Source: Intestinibacillus sp050255995
Lineage (GTDB): Bacteria > Bacillota > Clostridia > Oscillospirales > Butyricicoccaceae
Length of the DNA stretch: 16,737 nt
Assembly (NCBI GenBank): GCA_050255995.1
Contig: JBFWIM010000029.1
Span: forward strand, 1 to 16,737
Reading direction: 5' to 3'
The position numbers were made by a program, and so were the translations under genes. This document shows positions 6,167-13,537 of the stretch, one piece after another. Position 1 is the first letter of the stretch; every line of letters begins with the position of its first letter. The notes under the pieces were generated by a model that searched no databases, was not told where the DNA came from, and saw only the letters and a program-made list of their open reading frames with translations.

Positions 6167-7282
6167 ATGAAAAAAGTGGTTTTACTGGCCATATTTCTTG
6201 CTTTGGCGCTGATGCTGCCCGCCTCCGCTTACGACGGGACACTGTATCAGAAGCAGCTTACAGCGGTGGGCGGCGACCGGCTGCGCGGTGCGGTAAGCGG
6301 AGAAAGCGCGAGCTATCTGGCAGGTCTCGGGCCATCACCGGATGCGGATATCGGACAATCTCTGGTTACGCTGGTGGAACGCACTGCCGGGGAAAGCGGA
6401 AAGGCCTTTCACGCTGCGCTGCGTAGTTTGACGCGGGTTATGATGGTGGTTGTGCTATGCGGCAGCGCATCGGGTTTTTATACGGCGGCGGGTGGCACGA
6501 ATCCGATGGCAATCAATATGGCGGGGGCGCTGGGCGTGACCGCCGTGCTGCTTGGCGATATGCGCGGACTGCTGTCGCTGTGCAGCAGTACCCTGGAGCA
6601 GGTGAGCGTCTTTTCCAAAACCATGCTGCCGGTGATGGCCGCCGCAATTTCTCTGTCCGGCGCGCCGACCACGGCGACTGTGATGCAGTCTGCGACCATG
6701 TTCGCGTTTGACCTGCTTGTGAGATTTATCACCGCGGTTCTGGTTCCGGCTGTTTGCGCATATATCGTATTGATCACGATCAATGCCGCAATGGGAAACG
6801 ACATGCTCGAACGCCTGGCCGCCTTTGTCAAATGGGCGACGACATCCAGCCTGAAACTGGTGTTGACGCTCTTTATCGCATACATAACCATTTCCGGTTC
6901 AATGGGCGGGAGCGTGGACGGAGTCGCAGTCAAAGCGGCCAAGTTTGCGGTCTCAGGTTCGGTTCCGGTCGTAGGCGGCATCATTTCTGACGCGGCGGAA
7001 ACGATGCTGTCGGGCGCGCTGCTTCTCAAAAACGCGGTCGGTGTTTTCGGTATGGTCTGCATTGCGGCGATCTGTCTTGTACCCTTTTTCAAGGTGGGCA
7101 TCAGCTATTTGCTGTTCAAAGCAGGCTCGGCCGCCCTGTCTCCTGTATGCAGCGGCAGCCTGTCCAAGCTCATCGGGGGGATCAGCGACAGCTTTGGTCT
7201 GCTGCTCGGCATGCTGGGTACCTGCAGCGCCATTCTGTTTTTCGAGCTGGTGTTCTCAGTTGCGCTGGTGAAGCCGATATGA
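6167..7282 (+). CDS. spoIIIAE: Stage III sporulation protein AE
   Basis: This 371-residue polytopic membrane protein has a clear cleavable signal peptide, MKKVVLLAIFLALALMLPASA, with cleavage likely after residue 21. Several hydrophobic helices from about residue 90 to the C-terminus match SpoIIIAE layout and length. Conserved stretches include GGTNPMAINMAG and SVPVVGGIISDAAETMLSGA. It is the largest membrane subunit of the SpoIIIA channel complex. The start ATG 6167 has AAAGGA eight bases upstream. The frame extends upstream to 6014, but that part overlaps spoIIIAD and is a shadow. The stop overlaps the next start (ATGA). Confidence 0.93.
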   Translation: MKKVVLLAIFLALALMLPASAYDGTLYQKQLTAVGGDRLRGAVSGESASYLAGLGPSPDADIGQSLVTLVERTAGESGKAFHAALRSLTRVMMVVVLCGSASGFYTAAGGTNPMAINMAGALGVTAVLLGDMRGLLSLCSSTLEQVSVFSKTMLPVMAAAISLSGAPTTATVMQSATMFAFDLLVRFITAVLVPAVCAYIVLITINAAMGNDMLERLAAFVKWATTSSLKLVLTLFIAYITISGSMGGSVDGVAVKAAKFAVSGSVPVVGGIISDAAETMLSGALLLKNAVGVFGMVCIAAICLVPFFKVGISYLLFKAGSAALSPVCSGSLSKLIGGISDSFGLLLGMLGTCSAILFFELVFSVALVKPI

Positions 7283-7767
7283 TCGAACTCGTACGGCAGA
7301 TGATTGTCAGTGTCACAGCCGCCGCGATTTTTTCGACCGTGATGCTCATGATCGTGCAGAAGAGCGCCCTGCACGAGGTGATCCGGCTCGCCACCGGGAT
7401 GCTTATGATTCTGGCGCTGCTGTTGCCGCTCTCCCGGCTGTCTTTGCCAACTTTCGGCGGCGCTCTGGAAAAGATCCGATCGCAGACAGGGCAGCAAGTA
7501 ACGGAAGCGCAGCAGAAAAATCAGGAGATCGCCAATTCCAGCTTTGGCGGGGCAGTATCCAAATATATTGAGGAGAAAGCCGCCGCAATGGGAATTGCGT
7601 GTACAGTCCGGACCACAGTTGCAGAGGACGACGCGGGCACGCTGGGAATCTCCCGTATTCAGGTGAGCAGTTCCGAGCTGACTTCCGCTCAGCGCAGCCA
7701 GATCTCCGAGCTGATCGAACGGGAATGCGGCGTGCCGCCTGAGCGGCAAGAACTTGTGGAGGACTGA
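7279..7767 (+). CDS. spoIIIAF: Stage III sporulation protein AF
   Basis: This 162-residue protein has two N-terminal membrane segments (about 8-25 and 35-52), the second containing the LATGMLMILALLLPL motif common in the family. A soluble C-terminal region (about 65-160) has the ring-building fold of SpoIIIAF. It is thought to form a ring in the mother-cell membrane alongside AG and AH. The start ATG 7279 overlaps the spoIIIAE stop by four bases, so translation is probably coupled. Confidence 0.92.
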   Translation: MIELVRQMIVSVTAAAIFSTVMLMIVQKSALHEVIRLATGMLMILALLLPLSRLSLPTFGGALEKIRSQTGQQVTEAQQKNQEIANSSFGGAVSKYIEEKAAAMGIACTVRTTVAEDDAGTLGISRIQVSSSELTSAQRSQISELIERECGVPPERQELVED

Positions 7768-7772
7768 AAAGT

Positions 7773-8327
7773 ATGGAAAAGGAGAAATTTCTGGGCATCA
7801 TTCGTCAGGCGGAACCGTTTTTGAAGCGTTACCGCTATCCGATTCTGGTTCTGTTTGCCGGCCTGCTGCTGCTTGCGCTGGGCACCCCTCACAAACAGTC
7901 TGCGCAGAGCGAACAGCCCGCAGCCGAGGCTGGCGCGCAGAGTGCGGATACGGCCGGCGGCAGTTTCGATCTGGCGGCGTTTGAAGAAAAGCTGCGGCAG
8001 GATGTCAGCCATATCGACGGCGTAGGCAGAGTCAGCCTGTCGCTGTCACTCAAATCCACTGAAGAGGCTGTTTATGCCGCCGATATTCGCGAATCAAACC
8101 AGAGCGCGGAATCTTCGTCTTATGAGAGCTCGCTGTCCATCGTGTCCGACGGCAGCTACGGCCAACAGCCGATCCTGGTGAAAAAGCAGTATCCGACCTT
8201 CCGCGGGGCACTGGTGCTGTGCGACGGTGCGGATAACGACGCGGTGCGGCTTGCCGTAACGGAAGCGGTCAGTACAATGTGTGGTATCGGGGCAGACAAG
8301 GTTTCAGTGCTTAAAATGCAGAGCTGA
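7773..8327 (+). CDS. spoIIIAG: Stage III sporulation protein AG
   Basis: This 184-residue protein has one N-terminal membrane segment (about 22-38, YPILVLFAGLLLLALG), an Ala/Glu/Ser-rich linker (about 40-65) and a C-terminal ring-building domain. The family motif appears as LRQDVSHIDGVGRVSLSLSL and later GALVLCDGADN. SpoIIIAG forms the large ring in the intermembrane space next to the SpoIIIAH-SpoIIQ ring. The family call is from the EEKL...L..I.GVG.V pattern. GGAGG (7758-7762) lies ten bases upstream of the ATG; the gap to spoIIIAF is five bases. Confidence 0.93.
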   Translation: MEKEKFLGIIRQAEPFLKRYRYPILVLFAGLLLLALGTPHKQSAQSEQPAAEAGAQSADTAGGSFDLAAFEEKLRQDVSHIDGVGRVSLSLSLKSTEEAVYAADIRESNQSAESSSYESSLSIVSDGSYGQQPILVKKQYPTFRGALVLCDGADNDAVRLAVTEAVSTMCGIGADKVSVLKMQS

Positions 8328-8366
8328 ACATAGAGTAGTAAAAACTGACAGGCAGGAGGAAGGAAT

Positions 8367-8969
8367 ATGATTTCCATTCGCAAACGAGGAGCCGTATATG
8401 GCGTAATTGCACTGATGCTGTGCGTAGCGGTGTATTTGAACTGGAGCTACGTCAAGACGCCGGATGATCTGGTGGTGGCACAGCAGGCCGATGAAGGAAC
8501 GCAAACCGGAAAAAACTATGGCGATGCCGAGCAGGTGGATAGCGTACAGGCCGGTGATGCCGTGGGCAGCACGTCCGGCGACGCAGATACAAGCGAAGCC
8601 GCAGTCGTTTCCAAGGAGGATTATTTCGCCCAGTCCCGTCTGTCGCGTGAGAAGGCGAGAGACGAGGCAATCAGCATTCTAAAGGAGACGGTCGAGAGCG
8701 AAAAGGCGGATGAAAAATCCAAGGACGAGGCGAGCAGGAAGATCTCCGCACTCGCGGAAAACTCTGTGCAGGAAGCGCGGATTGAGAGCCTGGTTAAAGC
8801 CAAGGGCTACACGGAAGCCGTTGTATTTATCGGTGAAAACAAAGTGAATGTGGTTGTGCAGCCGCCGCAGGCTGGATTCCAAGCCAGTGACGCTTCCAAA
8901 ATCAAAGATATTGTAGTGAACGAGACCGGAGTTCCGGTCGAGAACATTACCATTGTGGAAGCGGCATAA
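8367..8969 (+). CDS. spoIIIAH: Stage III sporulation protein AH
   Basis: This 200-residue protein has a single N-terminal membrane segment (about 11-27, GVIALMLCVAVYLNWSYV). A low-complexity acidic/Ser linker runs from about 35 to 90. A C-terminal YscJ/FliF-like ring-building domain (about 92-199) contains YFAQSRLSREKARDEAISIL and ends ENITIVEAA. It is the mother-cell partner of forespore SpoIIQ. AGGAGGAAGG lies just upstream of ATG 8367. It is the last spoIIIA gene; no clear terminator follows before the next promoter. Confidence 0.95.
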   Translation: MISIRKRGAVYGVIALMLCVAVYLNWSYVKTPDDLVVAQQADEGTQTGKNYGDAEQVDSVQAGDAVGSTSGDADTSEAAVVSKEDYFAQSRLSREKARDEAISILKETVESEKADEKSKDEASRKISALAENSVQEARIESLVKAKGYTEAVVFIGENKVNVVVQPPQAGFQASDASKIKDIVVNETGVPVENITIVEAA

Positions 8970-8983
8970 GGACGGATTGTACC

Positions 8984-9012
8984 TTTCCTTTTCGAAGCGA
9001 CTATGGTATAAT
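8984..9012 (+). promoter_or_regulatory. Extended -10 promoter upstream of the Asp23 gene
   Basis: TGGTATAAT (9004-9012) is an extended -10 with a perfect TATAAT hexamer at 9007-9012. A weak -35-like TTTCCT (8984-8989) lies 17 bases before it. TTGTACCTT begins at 8977, 24 bases before the -10, which is too far for a normal -35. The TSS is expected near 9019, leaving a leader of roughly 90 bases before the start at 9108. Confidence 0.75.
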
Positions 9013-9107
9013 ACCCACAGGAAATTGGCGCTGTGTCCGCGGAAATGGATGAACAGGCATGTTTTGTGGTGTGTTGCGCCATAATATGCAGAAGGAGAGT
9101 GAGCAGT

Positions 9108-9533
9108 ATGGCAGAAAGCAATTACTGGTCCACAACGGGGGATCAGGGGACAATAAAAATTTCCGACGATGTGGTTGCGTCGATCGCGGCGCTCGCTGCG
9201 GCGGAGAGTGAAGGTGTCAGCGGGCTGTATTCCAGCCTGACCTCAGATATTGCAAGCTTTTTGGGTAAGAAGAACCTTTCAAAGGGCGTCAAGGTGGAGT
9301 TTGAAGGCAACACTGTCGCTATTGAAATTGGCTTCCTCGCCACCTATGGATGCAATATCCGCGATGTCGCACAGAATGTGCAGAAAACCGTCAAATCGTC
9401 GATTGAATCCATGACGGGTCTGTCTGTATCAAGCGTCAATGTTCATGTCGGCGGTGTGACGTTTGCTCCGCCCGCACAGGAGGAGCCGGAACCGGCGACC
9501 GGTGCGCCGGCAGAGGCCGAAACTGAGGAATAA
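9108..9533 (+). CDS. yqhY: Asp23/Gls24 family envelope stress response protein (YqhY type)
   Basis: This 141-residue protein has a typical Asp23 core: GTIKISDDVVASIAALAAAE near the start, GVKVEFEGNTVAIEIGFLATYG in the middle, and SVNVHVGGVTF before a Glu/Pro/Ala-rich tail. Family members are soluble proteins of Firmicutes. YqhY of B. subtilis is encoded between accBC and nusB and affects acetyl-CoA carboxylase activity. Here it sits between spoIIIAH and nusB with no accBC, so the synteny supports YqhY while the usual partner genes are absent. ATG 9108 follows AAGGAG (9092-9097) by ten bases; an in-frame upstream extension to 9033 crosses the leader and lacks a ribosome binding site. Confidence 0.88.
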   Translation: MAESNYWSTTGDQGTIKISDDVVASIAALAAAESEGVSGLYSSLTSDIASFLGKKNLSKGVKVEFEGNTVAIEIGFLATYGCNIRDVAQNVQKTVKSSIESMTGLSVSSVNVHVGGVTFAPPAQEEPEPATGAPAEAETEE

Positions 9534-9546
9534 TTGCATACGCTTC

Positions 9547-9575
9547 GCGGCTGCCTACTGGGCAGCCGCTTTTTT
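9547..9575 (+). terminator. Intrinsic terminator after the Asp23 gene
   Basis: GCGGCTGCC (9547-9555) pairs with GGCAGCCGC (9561-9569) across a five-base loop, followed by six T. It is 14 bases after the stop codon and separates the Asp23 unit from nusB. Confidence 0.92.
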
Positions 9576-9586
9576 GCGTTTGTACC

Positions 9587-9615
9587 TTGCGCTTCTGCGG
9601 ATTTTGGGGTAGAAT
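9587..9615 (+). promoter_or_regulatory. Sigma-A-type promoter for nusB operon
   Basis: TTGCGC (9587-9592) and TAGAAT (9610-9615) are 17 bases apart, directly after the terminator. TTGTACCTT starting at 9580 repeats an element upstream of the Asp23 promoter at the same distance from the -10. This promoter could drive nusB through ispA. Confidence 0.7.
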
Positions 9616-9672
9616 AACTTTACTATATATCATGGTACGGTTTATGCTGTCAGAAATAATCGGAGGATAATT

Positions 9673-10125
9673 GTGAGCAGAAAAAAAGCGAGAGAAATTG
9701 CTTTGCACTTGATTTTTGAAATGGGATTCCGGGAATTCCAGGCGGATGAGCTGTTGGCTGACCGGCTGGATGAGGACATTATGCAGTCAATTGGCCGGGA
9801 TGTCACACTATACGCGGGGAATTTGTCCGAAAACCAGACTGCATATATCGTATCGGTGGTGAAAGGCGTTGCATCGCATCGGGACGAACTGGATGCACTG
9901 ATTGAGGCGAACGCGCATGGCTGGAGCCTGTCTCGCCTGTCCAAGATGACAGTGGCAGTGCTGCGGCTCGCCCTGTATGAAATGCGCTACGTAGAGGATG
10001 TACCGGTCGGTGCGGCAATCAACGAGGCCGTAGAACTTGTCAAATGTTACGAGTCCGACGAGGCGGGAGCGTTTGTTAACGGCATCCTCGGTTCGGTCAG
10101 CCGTGCATACGAAGCCGGGAAATGA
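9673..10125 (+). CDS. nusB: Transcription antitermination factor NusB
   Basis: This 150-residue all-helical protein has the NusB opening SRKKAREIALHLIFEMGF and the family core RLSKMTVAVLRLALYEMRY followed by VPVGAAINEAVELVKCY and FVNGILGSV. NusB binds boxA RNA with NusE (ribosomal protein S10) to promote antitermination, especially on rRNA operons. It starts at GTG 9673, with GGAGG (9662-9666) six bases upstream. The stop overlaps the next gene's ATG (ATGA). It is the first gene of the nusB-xseA-xseB-ispA run. Confidence 0.96.
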   Translation: MSRKKAREIALHLIFEMGFREFQADELLADRLDEDIMQSIGRDVTLYAGNLSENQTAYIVSVVKGVASHRDELDALIEANAHGWSLSRLSKMTVAVLRLALYEMRYVEDVPVGAAINEAVELVKCYESDEAGAFVNGILGSVSRAYEAGK

Positions 10126-11063
10126 GACTTTATCTGGGTGTCGACACCAGCAATTACAGAACATCGGCTGCCTTTTTTGATGCAGAGACAGGCGTCTGGC
10201 ACAACGAGGGGCGGCTTCTTGACGTGCCTGAAGGGTCAATTGGCCTGCGGCAGTCCGAGGCGCTGTTTCAGCACACGCTCCATCTGCACGAGATGATTGC
10301 GCGTCTGCCAAAAGGCGCGGGAGGGAGTATCCATGCTGTGGGTGTGAGTGCCCGTCCTCGCGCAGTCGAAGGTTCCTATATGCCATGCTTCCTCGCCGGG
10401 GAGAGCGTGGCACGCAGTGCGGCGCATCTGCTGGATGTGCCGCTGTCTTTATGTTCGCACCAACAGGGTCACCTTGCCGCGGCAGCTTTGTCGGCAGACG
10501 CGCTGCATCTGCTGCGGGAACCGTTCCTGGCCTGGCATTTGTCCGGCGGTACGACCGAGCTGCTGCTCGTTCGGCCTGGCAACGATGGGTTGCCGGAAGC
10601 GACCTGTATCGGCGGTACGAGCGACCTCGCAGCGGGCCAGCTGATCGACAGGGCAGGACAGCTGCTCGGTCTGGCGTTTCCCGCCGGGGCGGCGCTGGAC
10701 ACACTGGCGCTGCAGGCCGAAACTCCGCTGAAACCCTTCACACCGAAAGTACGTGGTGGTATATTTTCCCTCTCAGGTGTCGAAAATAAGCTCATAGAGC
10801 TCAAAAACCGTTCTGTACCGAATGCTGAAATTGCGCGCTTTGCCATTGAGACGATTGCCCGTGCAGTAAGCCGCGCGACCGCACAGGCGCTTGCCGTCCA
10901 TCGGTTGCCGCTGCTTTGCGCGGGTGGTGTTATGGCAAATACGCTGTTGCGCGCCGAAATGACAGCACATTTTGACGCAATGTTTGCCGCGCCGGAGCTG
11001 TCCGGAGACAATGCGGTCGGTGCGGCGGTATTGGCCGCCATAAGAAACGGAGGCGTTGTATGA
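10122..11063 (+). CDS. Kae1/TsaD-like ASKHA protein (peptidase M22 family)
   Basis: This 313-residue protein resembles TsaD/Kae1, the t6A tRNA modification enzyme, but is likely a paralogue. Putative metal ligands are present: H113-QQG-H117 and D296 in SGDNA, corresponding to the H-x3-H and D of TsaD. SGGTTE (141-146), DRAGQLLGLAFPAG and GGVMANTLLR are also conserved. The N-terminal phosphate loop is DTSNYRTS instead of the TsaD ETSCDETS, so the acidic and cysteine residues are lost. It overlaps nusB by four bases and xseA by four bases. In B. subtilis this position holds folD. The biochemical role is not established; it may be a nucleotide-binding protein rather than the tRNA enzyme. Confidence 0.82.
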   Translation: MRLYLGVDTSNYRTSAAFFDAETGVWHNEGRLLDVPEGSIGLRQSEALFQHTLHLHEMIARLPKGAGGSIHAVGVSARPRAVEGSYMPCFLAGESVARSAAHLLDVPLSLCSHQQGHLAAAALSADALHLLREPFLAWHLSGGTTELLLVRPGNDGLPEATCIGGTSDLAAGQLIDRAGQLLGLAFPAGAALDTLALQAETPLKPFTPKVRGGIFSLSGVENKLIELKNRSVPNAEIARFAIETIARAVSRATAQALAVHRLPLLCAGGVMANTLLRAEMTAHFDAMFAAPELSGDNAVGAAVLAAIRNGGVV

Positions 11064-12355
11064 GGGACGATCTTTATACAGTCACGCAACTGAACAATGA
11101 AATCAAAGCCATGCTGGAAGGGAATCCGTCCTTTCGAAATATTTTTGTGCAGGGTGAAATTTCGAACTATAAGGCGCACTCGTCCGGGCACCATTATATG
11201 ACGCTTAAAGACGAGGGTGCGGTAATTAACGCGGTCATGTTTCGGTCAGACGCCGCCAGGCTGCGTTTTCGTCTGCAAAACGGCATGCACGTGATTGCGC
11301 GGGGCCGTATCAGTTCATTTCCCCGCACGGGGCAGGTGCAGATGTATGTTGCTGATCTCATGCCGGACGGCGCCGGTGCGCTGCATCTGGCGTTTGAACA
11401 ACTGAAGGCCAAGCTGTATGCGGAAGGGCTGTTTTCGGAAAGCCGGAAACGGGAGTTGCCGTCCTTCCCGGAGACGGTTGCGCTCATCACCTCACCAACC
11501 GGTGCGGCTGTGCGGGACATGCTGCGCATTTTAGGGCGGCGGTGGCCGCTCGCCCGGGTACAGCTGTACCCGGCACTTGTGCAGGGCTCGGAGGCGCCGG
11601 TCGATCTGTGCCGTGCTCTGCGTGAGGTTAATACCGGAGCGGAAGCGGATCTCATCATCATCGGGCGCGGCGGAGGCTCCATCGAGGATCTTTGGGCGTT
11701 TAACGAAGAATGTGTTGCCCGTGCCATCGTGGCTTCTGAAATCCCGGTCGTCTCGGCTGTCGGACACGAGCCGGATGTCACCATTGCAGATTTTGTTGCG
11801 GATATGCGCGCGCCGACACCGTCGGCCGCTGCGGAGTTAACCGTGCCGGACTGTGCGGATGTTTCGGTTTACATACGACGGACAGATGCGGCGCTGCGCG
11901 CAGCTCTGCAGCTGGCGATTAAACAACGAAAGCAGTATCTGCTGCACTTGGAACAGCGGCTGTTCCTGCGTACGCCACGGCATAAAATCGCGGAGAGAAG
12001 GCTGCTGTTGGAGCACGTAACGGAGAGGCTGCTGCTGCGCACACCTCAAAATATTGTCGACGAGAAAAGGCTGCATCTGTCAAATTTAGATGAATATATG
12101 CAGGCGCAGATAAAGAATCGCCTTTCTGTAAAGCGAAACTACTTGACAAAGAATGTTACCGCTTTAGACGCGCTCAGCCCGATGAAGGTGCTGTCGCGCG
12201 GCTATGCAGCAGCGTTTGATGATCATGGCAAGCCGGTAATGGACAGCGCCAGACTTAAAATTGGTGATATACTGAATATCCGCTTTGCAAAGGGAGAAGC
12301 GCTATGCAGTGTTGTGGAAATGAGGGAAAAGCATGAAAAAAAAGCAGACCTTTGA
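11060..12355 (+). CDS. xseA: Exodeoxyribonuclease VII large subunit
   Basis: This 431-residue protein is of typical length. An N-terminal OB-fold (about residues 5-100) opens TVTQLNNEIKAML and includes FVQGEISNYK. The catalytic region carries SPTGAAVRDMLRIL (from 145), IIGRGGGSIEDLW (about 200) and VGHEPDVTIADFVADMRAPTPSAAAE (from 234). A coiled-coil region with repeated L-R-E/H-K patterns follows, and the C-terminus has the family motif PMKVLSRGYA. With XseB it degrades single-stranded DNA into oligonucleotides. The ATG overlaps the preceding stop; the 3' end overlaps xseB by 23 bases. Confidence 0.97.
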   Translation: MRDDLYTVTQLNNEIKAMLEGNPSFRNIFVQGEISNYKAHSSGHHYMTLKDEGAVINAVMFRSDAARLRFRLQNGMHVIARGRISSFPRTGQVQMYVADLMPDGAGALHLAFEQLKAKLYAEGLFSESRKRELPSFPETVALITSPTGAAVRDMLRILGRRWPLARVQLYPALVQGSEAPVDLCRALREVNTGAEADLIIIGRGGGSIEDLWAFNEECVARAIVASEIPVVSAVGHEPDVTIADFVADMRAPTPSAAAELTVPDCADVSVYIRRTDAALRAALQLAIKQRKQYLLHLEQRLFLRTPRHKIAERRLLLEHVTERLLLRTPQNIVDEKRLHLSNLDEYMQAQIKNRLSVKRNYLTKNVTALDALSPMKVLSRGYAAAFDDHGKPVMDSARLKIGDILNIRFAKGEALCSVVEMREKHEKKADL

Positions 12356-12578
12356 AGAGGCAATGCAGCGTTTGGAGCAGATTGTCCGGGAACTGGAACG
12401 CGGTGAGGCTACACTGGAGGAAAGCATGAAGCTGTTTGAAGAAGGCGCCAGGCTTTCCGCAGATCTGAGCCGCCAGCTTGACCAGGCCGAGCAGAAAGTG
12501 ACAATTATGCTGAAGGACGAAACGGGAGCGCCTGCAGAGCACGCTTTTTCAGCGGAGGGAAACGATAATGAAGTTTGA
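12333..12578 (+). CDS. xseB: Exodeoxyribonuclease VII small subunit
   Basis: This 81-residue protein matches XseB: FEEAMQRLEQIVRELERGEATLEESMKLFEEG (about 7-38, quoted here only in part as QRLEQIVRELERGEATLEES) is the family core of two helices. It pairs with XseA to form ExoVII. It overlaps the end of xseA by 23 bases and the start of ispA by 11 bases, so the three are co-translated. Confidence 0.95.
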   Translation: MKKKQTFEEAMQRLEQIVRELERGEATLEESMKLFEEGARLSADLSRQLDQAEQKVTIMLKDETGAPAEHAFSAEGNDNEV

Positions 12579-13458
12579 TAAGCAGCTTGCGGAAGATGTT
12601 CAAATTACAGAGGATGCTCTCAAAAAGTATTTAAGCAGCGAAGACACTTGCGGACAAGAAAAAATATATGAGGCTGTAAAGTATTCAGCCTTTGCAGGAG
12701 GAAAACGTCTCCGTCCAGTGTTGACGATTGAATTTTGCCGGGCATGCGGCGGAAACCCACAAGCCGTCCTGCCCTTTGCGGCCGCGCTTGAAATGATCCA
12801 CGCGTATTCGCTGATTCACGACGATCTGCCCTGTATGGATGACGACGAGTTGCGGCGAGGCCAGCCGACAAACCACAAGGTCTATGGCGAGGCCATGGCG
12901 GTGCTGGCAGGCGATGCGCTGCTGAACCGTGCATTTGAGACGGTGCTGGATCCGGCGCTGCTTACCACGTTGCCGGCAGAAACGATTGTGCGGGCATCCG
13001 GCGTTCTGGCGCGCGCCGCAGGGATGGACGGTATGATTGGCGGCCAGGTGCTGGATATGAAATCGGAAGGAAAGAAGCTGGAAATTGCCGACCTGCAAAA
13101 CCTGCAGGCGCTGAAAACAGGGGCGTTGATTCGTGCAGCCGCCCAAATGGGCTGCATCGTCGCCGGAGCGGATCATGCGAAGGTACAGGCCGCAGATATC
13201 TACGCATCCCGGCTGGGCCTTGCATTCCAGATTCAGGACGATATACTCGACATTGAGGGTGATACCGAGACCTTTGGCAAACCGGTTGGAAGCGATGCGC
13301 AAAATGAAAAATGTACGTATCCGTCTCTGCTTGGAATAGAAAAGTCTCATGCGCTGGTGCGCAGCCTGACAGACGAGGCAATTGAGGCGCTATCTGTCTT
13401 TGACAATGCAGCTTTCTTGCGCGAGCTCGCCGAATATCTTGTGGTACGTGATCATTAG
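12568..13458 (+). CDS. ispA: Farnesyl/geranyl diphosphate synthase (short-chain polyprenyl synthase)
   Basis: This 296-residue protein has both aspartate-rich motifs: D85-D-L-P-C-M-D91-DD and D224-D-I-L-D228. The lysine-arginine region is AGGKRLRP, and GQVLDM and AYSLIHDD are typical. It condenses IPP with DMAPP and GPP in isoprenoid synthesis, downstream of Dxs, which is encoded 1.4 kb later. The start has GGAGGG nearby at the xseB end. The protein ends LAEYLVVRDH, a normal C-terminus for the family, so the gene is complete and is not interrupted by the RNA gene after it. Confidence 0.96.
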   Translation: MKFDKQLAEDVQITEDALKKYLSSEDTCGQEKIYEAVKYSAFAGGKRLRPVLTIEFCRACGGNPQAVLPFAAALEMIHAYSLIHDDLPCMDDDELRRGQPTNHKVYGEAMAVLAGDALLNRAFETVLDPALLTTLPAETIVRASGVLARAAGMDGMIGGQVLDMKSEGKKLEIADLQNLQALKTGALIRAAAQMGCIVAGADHAKVQAADIYASRLGLAFQIQDDILDIEGDTETFGKPVGSDAQNEKCTYPSLLGIEKSHALVRSLTDEAIEALSVFDNAAFLRELAEYLVVRDH

Positions 13459-13460
13459 TT

Positions 13461-13480
13461 GCATCTTTGCAGATGCTTTT
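13461..13480 (+). terminator. Weak hairpin with T run just after ispA
   Basis: GCATCT (13461-13466) and AGATGC (13471-13476) pair across TTGC, followed by four T. A six-base-pair stem with only TTTT is a weak attenuator at best, but its place two bases after the ispA stop and before the OLE promoter candidate is suggestive. Confidence 0.4.
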
Positions 13481-13498
13481 AAGATTATTCACAGATGG

Positions 13499-13532
13499 TT
13501 TACTTGCATTATCGCGCGCAGTATGATAATAT
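13499..13532 (+). promoter_or_regulatory. Candidate promoter for OLE RNA
   Basis: Two overlapping sigma-A-like readings exist: TTGCAT (13504-13509) with TAATAT (13527-13532), or TTTACT (13499-13504) with TATGAT (13522-13527). Both have a 17-base spacer. Transcription would begin at about 13535-13542. This suggests the RNA can be made independently of the ispA transcript. Confidence 0.5.
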
Positions 13533-13537
13533 TCTTA

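Noticed and set aside
9808..10704. A 298-codon minus-strand ORF across nusB and the Kae1-like gene
   Set aside because: Its composition is Arg/Ala/Pro-rich without domains, while both plus-strand genes opposite are clearly recognised families.
12685..13350. A 221-codon minus-strand ORF opposite ispA
   Set aside because: It is antisense to a complete polyprenyl synthase with both Asp-rich motifs and has no recognisable domain.
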